From Undaria pinnatifida (lineage: Eukaryota; Sar; Phaeophyceae; Laminariales; Alariaceae), in NCBI GenBank assembly GCA_012845835.1, contig JABAKD010000002.1, positions 17,917,629-17,981,628 on the forward strand: 64,000 nucleotides of DNA, given 5' to 3'. Numbering within the stretch: position 1 is the stretch's first letter; every line of letters begins with the position of its first letter. The notes below the pieces were generated by a model. That model searched no databases. It was not told the origin of the DNA and saw nothing but the letters and a program-made list of their open reading frames with translations. The position numbers were made by a program, and so were the translations under genes. Of the stretch, positions 57,880 to 64,000 are shown piece by piece.

Positions 57880-58733
57880 ATAGAGGGAGGGCGTTAAACT
57901 TAAGGAGGTTGGTGTGCGTGGCGCAAGGGTGGGAGGGGGCAGGTTAGCTGGAAGTGCCCAGATATTAGCATCATCTTATCATGGGCTCTCGTTCTACAAG
58001 GTTTGGAGAGCAGCAATGACCCTCCTGCTGCTGTGCAACCTTCTTCCTGGTCATTTTAAACTGTATGCGTTGTTGTTGAAGCATCTGATATCAAGTTAGC
58101 AAGCACCGCTTAGGTTATCAGCTTCTTACGTCTTAGACATGCAGCTGACGAAGGACAGCAGCGTCCCGGCCGCACTGTACGCGTGCATTCGGCTGGTCTC
58201 CTTGCGGATTGAGGGAAGCGTGAGATTGAACAGCGTGCGGCTTTCGTGAAAAATAAGGATTTCCATTGCTAGGGAAGCTTTGTTCAGTAGGGTTGCAACT
58301 AACCACCCAAAATCCTGTTTTATTCCGGGAAATCTTGGCCTTCCGAGCTTCTTTATCTGGAGCGCTACGCTCTGGGGGGTTCACGTGTCACCTCCTGTGC
58401 CTCATGGCACAATGAGGAAGGCTTCTTATGCTGCGGTGGCGGTTAGGCTAAAACGCAGGCACATATCGTGTCGCACAAAACTGCGAAACCGGGTGTCCGA
58501 GGAGCTGTGTCCGGGAGTCGATCAAACCCCGGGAGCTCGGTCATAATTATGCGAACCGGCACGTATTTCGCCGACCGGTCCAGTAACGCCAACATGGCCC
58601 CCTCGAGCGTTTTTTTCTTGAATTGTTTTTCTAGGCGTCGCGCCTCTCGCACAAACTATCTCGCACTCTTGCCAAGTGAGCTCAGTCTGAATCGTGTACG
58701 AGGTTCGTGTACAGTAGAAGAAGAAGCTTCACG
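57880..58733. promoter_or_regulatory. Divergent spacer between the kinase fusion and the secreted-protein gene
   Basis: 855 bases between head-to-head start codons. No clear TATA box. It also contains two minus-strand open segments listed separately; if those are exons, the promoter arrangement is more complex. Confidence 0.45.
58126..58266 (-). other. Possible short minus-strand exon or 46-residue ORF
   Basis: ATG at 58266, TAA at 58126-58128. The translation (MEILIFHESRTLFNLTLPSI...) is well mixed and not simple-sequence. A second minus-strand open segment upstream (about 58645-58443, around LDRSAKYVPVRIIMTELPGF) could be its 5' exon, but I found no convincing splice pair and recognise no family. 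It may be a small gene or chance. Confidence 0.25.
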
Positions 58734-61700
58734 ATGGCGCGTTCGTCATTCTTCGTCGGTATCGCCTGCTTGTGTTTCGCCTCCGCTCACGGCCAGAGCA
58801 GCAACTGGGGGACTGGGGAACGCGGCGGGCCCGAGGAGCGTCCGGCCCCCCCTTCGGCTTCGACCAACACGGACGAAGAAGCTCCGTTCGTGGGTATCAC
58901 GAACCTCCGAACCGCATGCGGTGATGCTACCGAGGTGGGCTGCATGGAGAAGCTCAAGAAGCTGGAAAAGCTCGACTCCGACCCGTATATCACAGGTGAG
59001 CTACTCGCTGTGTGATGCACAGCGCGGTTGCTTAGGTTTTGGCTCGTCGTGCAATGGGCGGGATTTCGCAGGAAATGTTGTATGCTACTGGTGCATGATA
59101 CCTTGGTGCCTGGTATATGCGTGTTATTGTATGATTGTATGTGTCTCAGTAAATGCGTATGTTTGGGTTCGGGGAAAGGAGGACTATCCTGGGTAAAAAC
59201 AGAGATCGAACATGCACGTTCACGAAAATCGCGAGGGTATCCGCCATCCTGTGAGGCCTACGATAACGCAGAACGGTAGCATACGACGGGAGGCCCGACA
59301 CGGCCAGAGTTAACGGTGAGCGGGCAGAAGGAGACCGTGAAAATGACCGGGACAACTGTTATAGAAAAACGCAAATACATGCACAAGATCGCATGTTGTA
59401 CAGATATGCATAATATGTGTCTAGAAATGTAGACTAGACTATGCATAAGATGTGTCGTTTAGAAATGTACCCCCTTGGGCAGGTCGATGCGGCGCAACCC
59501 CACCTGTGAGTCTAAATCCGTCCTTTGCTGCGTGGCCGCTCATAGCGTTGCCCGCGTGCATGCGCGTGTAAGCGGTAAGAAATAACAGACAGGCTGCCGT
59601 GCATTCGATGCCGTACCTGGTAGAGCTCTATTCGAGGAAAGGGGTGGCCCGTGAACGGTACGATTGCCTGCACCCTCGGATAGAACAGGCTTATCAGCGA
59701 ATTTACGGTTTCATGTGAGCTATATGGGTCGCCGTACGAGTAGCTTCACCCATTCGTACGTAGCATCACCGATATTATGCTCGGCATACGCATATGATGC
59801 GCATACACCTAGTACGGAGGGCATGCATTAACTTACAGTTGCATACCTCATCAGCACGAAGAGCTATTAGACTAATAGGGAAGTATATATGTCGCCCAGG
59901 CGATGGTCATCGGTGGTTTAGGTTGCGTGTGGGTCGTTGGACGTGTTGATTTCGAAAACAGATATCCCCGGGAAACGCTACGCGTACTCATCCGGCTCTT
60001 ACAGTTATGCCATGCGGACGTTGGTGTATCATGTAGCAAGGTGCAACATTATGACGTGCTGTGATTTCCTGTGCACTCTTGAGACAAGTGTGTCGCTGCT
60101 GCGTCGTCTTTGCGCTAGAGATAATTCCCGCACACGATGTCTCCATCGCCCTCCAACTGAATCTATCATACGGTCTGAATGCCTCCTCATCTCGGGTGAC
60201 GCTATGAGGGATTGCCGGAGCATTGCGTTCGGTCCCTCTGCACAAGCGTTTGCCCCGAACCGTAACCAACTCCGGTAACTGACTGTTACATTTTCGTATT
60301 CTTCCACTTTTGTTTCCACTTTTATTGAGCTGAGTATGATATTGTATGAATGCCCAATTATTCAGGCGACTCCACGAGATAATCGCCGCACCGTCGCGGT
60401 CGGCGCCTCTTCGTGGGCGTTTTAGTTCGAACCGTTACCAACCTCCGTAACTGAATCTCACATTTTTGCCAATTTTTGGCGCCCCGTGTCTCTGATGTCC
60501 CGTCTTCTCGCGTGATTCCCAAGTTATGGACTTCGAAATCGGGACACTGGACTGCAAATCTTTGGATAAGGCCGAGAAGGCTAAAAAGCTGCAGTTCCAG
60601 CTCACCACGTCGGAGGTGTGTTTATCGTTCTAGATTGAGTATTATTGCTGCTGTGCCTACTGCTTTGACTTGGTTTGTGTTACTTTTTCCTGGGGCATTC
60701 TGCCACTCCCGTGTTGTTCTCGACGTTTTTTGTGACCACTGACTTGGGGTTGGCGATGAGTTAATTCGAGCACGGCAACAACAGGACATCATCCAGTAAG
60801 AAATAAGAAAAAGGGTTTGCTATTGATAGCCGGGCTGAACTGCACTTCTTACTTCGTGAAACGAAAAAAACACGCCTGCTGTGAGTTCTCCCCATCGGTC
60901 GGTACTCAACTTTGCGAGATGCGTGATACATCGGTCGGGAAATTACCGCGTGTTGAGCTCTGCTTCAAGTCGATTTTTTTCCTAACACTCGTGCTTTCTT
61001 GAATTCCTGTAAATCTCAGTCTGCTTTGCTTAGCACCTGTTTTCTTAGCAGGTGAACTGTGCCGTAAGTTGGCGGTATTGGTGGGTCGTGACCACACTAT
61101 CCGACTACGTAACGCTAGAGTACGTAATGCTACTGTTCAATGTAGGGGACAACTGGTTGCGTTGTTGAAAGAACACAATCGACGCTCACGGGAGGGGGTC
61201 GTTTGACGGGCGAACGCTCTCTTATTTGAACGTGTATGACACGTAAATGGTTCGGGTCAATTTTAGGGTGCGATCGGACTTTGTTCAAGGACCACTGTTG
61301 CTGACAGTGACTCTCGAGGTTTGCGCTACTAACAGCTTACTCCATGTAATTATGCGATACATGAGGTGTGAGGCGCTTCGTCGCCACTATGTTGAACATA
61401 AATCTGGTCGGGCTCTCCAGCTCAGCTACCGGGATGCGAATCATTATATCCTATTTTGTGACAGCGGGCAAAATTTCAGGAAGATGACCCAGCTTGATAA
61501 TATCATCGCCATCATCATTTTTTCAATCATCTAGGTCAATGCAATTTAAATCTACATCCACATTACTCTCCCTTTCTTTTTCACTTCGGACAGGCGGTGG
61601 AAGCCACCCTGAAGCACTACACGGTCTCTCCTGCCGACGCCTTCAGCGACAAGATCGAACGTAAGGTAAGAAGGCGTTTCTTCGTTGTCCCCTCGATCGC

Positions 61701-63989
61701 TGAAGACGCAGAGCGCATGTCGACCTGCCAAAACCCAGTTCCCCTCCCTGCTGCTGCTGTACGCGTGGGTTAGACAACAACCACCCTTTCTTCGATAACG
61801 TATCGCTTTCGCACGCGTGGACATTTTTCTTCGTTGCTCCTTCACTGTAGACAAAGAAACAGAACGCATAGACGCACACCGTTACTGAGTAAGACTCATG
61901 TGTGGACAACGTTTTTTTCGTCGGCCCGTTGAGATTCGTTGAGCAGAGCCAGCTACGCGGTAAAGTTTTGGCTAGACGAAAGACGGATCCCAATATTTTG
62001 GGTTGCTCCGCAGTTGCAGGGCCCCTTCGGTGACCTTCAAAACAGCAACTTCTACCGTAAGCATGCCTTTAGTCTAACCCCGGAACATCGCATGCTTCCC
62101 CCCCACCTTGTCCGGCTAAGATCTGGACGGGGGTGATCAACGGGGACAAAGACTACAAAGGTATCCCGCGGTCGATCTCCATGGCGTGGGGCGGCTGCGA
62201 CCCCGATGTGAGTGGCCATGCGGCACAGCCAAGACCTTGGCAGTCCTGTGGCGGCGTCGAGGAACCGACGGAACGGTAGTGCCATAGGGAATCAAGTCAC
62301 GAGCACGTAGTGAAAAAAAAAAAGAAGTTTTTTTGTGTTTAATTACGGGTATGAAATTGTTTCGTTATCTTTTAAATAAGTCCCAGTTGTTTTTTTAGTC
62401 TCTCCCTTTTTTCCAACCTTCTGTGTTGGAGGTGTTTTCCGATCGTCCTCATATTTTGGAGGTACTCGACCGCAGTCGCTACTGTCGAGAACAATCAGGC
62501 GTATGAGGGTCGGTATGTTTTTCCCCCACCTCTCTGTGTTGGCGGCAATTAGGGCGCATAACTCGGTGACGGGTGTAACCGATTTTTTTCGGTCTCTTCA
62601 CGGGAGAAGATCTATGTATACTCTACCCAAATGGTTTCGAGGAAACGTGTAAGCCCAAACCGATTCACGGTCTAGGTAAAAAGCGAACAATATTTGATAA
62701 CAACGAAAATTCTAGTTCTGCAGAGGGAGTTATTTTGGTCTAGTCTGATGGAGTAGTCCCGTGTGTGAGCCATAAAGGGTTTTTGGACTAAAAAAGGTAC
62801 TGTACCTCTGTCGCAGCTCGCGTCTTGACCGACTGCAGTGAGTACTAAAGGAGTGCCTTCTGCAGCCCTCTTGTATTTCGCACCGCTGTCGTCGCGCGCA
62901 CGAGTGCTGTAGAAGCGGATGCATCGCTGCACCTCCGACTAACCGTGGCCACGGCGAAAGGGAAGCAGCCGAAGAAGTATACCCCCAACAACCGATCATG
63001 CGACGTCCTTGGTATAGAGGGGGATTTTTCCTTCGGCTCCCCGTCGAAGAACAACGCGGCTTGCCTGAGATGTATCATTGCTTTATGAACCCATGCCAGC
63101 ACACAGAACGCCACTCTTCCTGTTGCAAAGAGTTAAAAGTTTCGAAGTTGGTTGCAACAACGTGTATCCAGTCACTCCCTCGAGCTTCAATTTTATAACT
63201 CGTCGCTGCGTTGTTGTTTGTCACAAGTGTTGGCGATGTTACTTTACGTCATACACGTGTGCTGCTTGTTGTTCTTGTGTCTAGAGCTTGCTCTTCTTTC
63301 GGTAAGCTGTAAAAACTGGATTTGATTTTCTGTACATTTACCGAGATCTGACGAGTAATCTTTTTCATCCCTTGTGCTCCGCGACCACCGCATACGTGTC
63401 TGCCTGCTCCGACCGACAGCTTTTTACGATGAGGGTGATCACACCCGCCTTCGATGGAACCACGAAATCGACGACGACCATCCCTTGCATGGAAAGTGCG
63501 GACAAGAACGAAGTCTGCATTATTCAGGTTCGTACTGCCCCAACAATGTAGTTGTCACTACTGTTGTCACTGGTAGAGTGGTAAACGAGGCAAGAGTGCC
63601 TCGTGCACAGCACAGCAAACAGACAAACAGACAGGTAGAGTAGTTAAACAATGGAAGACTGTCACGCACTCCGCTGAGACCAGATTTTTTTTTGCCATCG
63701 TGCAGGGAAAAAAAGGGACTCGGTCGCTTCGCTCCCTCGTTCTTGGTTTCTTATCATTCGATGTAGCAAAATTTGAACGGTGTGATGTGGCAGCGGACAC
63801 ACGCGGGCATCACGACGATAACGTACTCGGGTGCCGCCCCGACGCTTGCTCTGTTACGATTGCCGCAAACCGTGTGTAGCAGCGTGCACACATGTTGTCA
63901 GTAACACGATAATGAAATATGTCTGTTATTTCAGGAATGGCCCCACCAATTGCTATCCTACGATGCCCACAAACCGAACGTGTGTAAAG
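58734..63989 (+). CDS. Predicted secreted protein, unknown family, six exons seen (runs off right edge)
   Basis: Exons: 58734-58995, 60524-60615, 61594-61665, 62121-62207, 63420-63527 and 63935-63989, which ends at a GTAACA donor near the window edge. Phases agree; 225 residues are seen. The protein begins with a signal peptide (MARSSFFVGIACLCFASAHG), then a low-complexity linker and the segments GDATEVGCMEKLKKLEKL, MDFEIGTLDC, AVEATLKHYTVSPADAF, IWTGVINGDKDYKGIP and AWGGCDPD. Spaced cysteines suggest disulfides, which fits an extracellular or cell-wall location. I do not recognise the family. An in-frame ATG at 58707 would add nine residues and spoil the signal peptide, so 58734 is preferred. 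Confidence 0.65.
60256..60467 (+). repeat. Direct duplication of about 40 bases
   Basis: CGAACCGTAACCAACTCCGG with TAACTGACTGTTACATTTT at 60256-60293 recurs with few changes at 60427-60467, in intron 1 of the secreted-protein gene just upstream of exon 2. Confidence 0.8.
60873..60940 (+). repeat. Dispersed short repeat R2, copy F
   Basis: GCTGTGAG, then GGTCGGTACTCAACTTTGCG and GATGCGTGATACATCGGTCG. Intron 2 of the secreted-protein gene. Confidence 0.7.
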
Positions 63990-64000
63990 GTAACAGGTAG

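Noticed and set aside
62023-62056. Possible extra exon of the secreted-protein gene (GPFGDLQNSNFY, with CAG acceptor and GTAAGC donor)
   Set aside because: Its length puts the next exon (IWTGVINGDKDYKG) out of frame, whereas joining exon 3 directly to 62121 keeps phase. It could still be an alternative exon.

Overview
The window is nuclear DNA from a complex eukaryote. Short exons (55-813 bases) sit in long introns (up to 4.7 kb) full of microsatellites, poly-G/poly-C runs and dispersed repeats. A photosynthetic stramenopile, most likely a brown alga of the Ectocarpus type, fits best. The reasons are the intron-rich genes, the strict strand alternation of neighbouring genes, an SPX phosphate transporter, and a nuclear gene for a cyanobacterial-type LdpA iron-sulfur protein whose N-terminus looks like a stramenopile plastid presequence (signal peptide, then Phe). 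The organism call is inference; I could run no search.

Layout. (1) 1-2399, minus: the N-terminal 799 codons of a Helitron Rep/helicase, running off the left edge. (2) 2477-4465, minus: a three-exon Cys-rich unknown. (3) 6183-26653, plus: an 18-exon SPX-SLC13 (PHO87/90/91-type) phosphate transporter. Its introns hold SINE-like elements, a tRNA-like tandem array, a MITE and a repeat family I saw nowhere else in the window. (4) 26654-33285: a gene-poor convergent spacer with a TAAC/GTTA-dense stretch. (5) 33286-41514, minus: nine-exon LdpA homologue. (6) 42015-49479, plus: eight-exon ankyrin-FHA-G-patch protein. (7) 49480-53117: spacer without a recognised gene. (8) 53118-57879, minus: five-exon UMP/CMP-type kinase fused to a CaMKII-association-like domain. 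(9) 58734 to beyond the right edge, plus: a predicted secreted unknown.

The six cellular genes alternate strand perfectly (-,+,-,+,-,+), giving three head-to-head pairs with spacers of 0.1 to 1.7 kb. All exon models were built by hand: reading frame and intron phase were checked at every junction and each domain had to stay continuous. Of about 43 introns, at least five and perhaps seven start with GC instead of GT, which is very high. Plus-strand introns tend to begin with G-runs and end with C-runs. The genes do not form one pathway. Themes are phosphate sensing and transport, plastid redox/light signalling, RNA processing and nucleotide metabolism.
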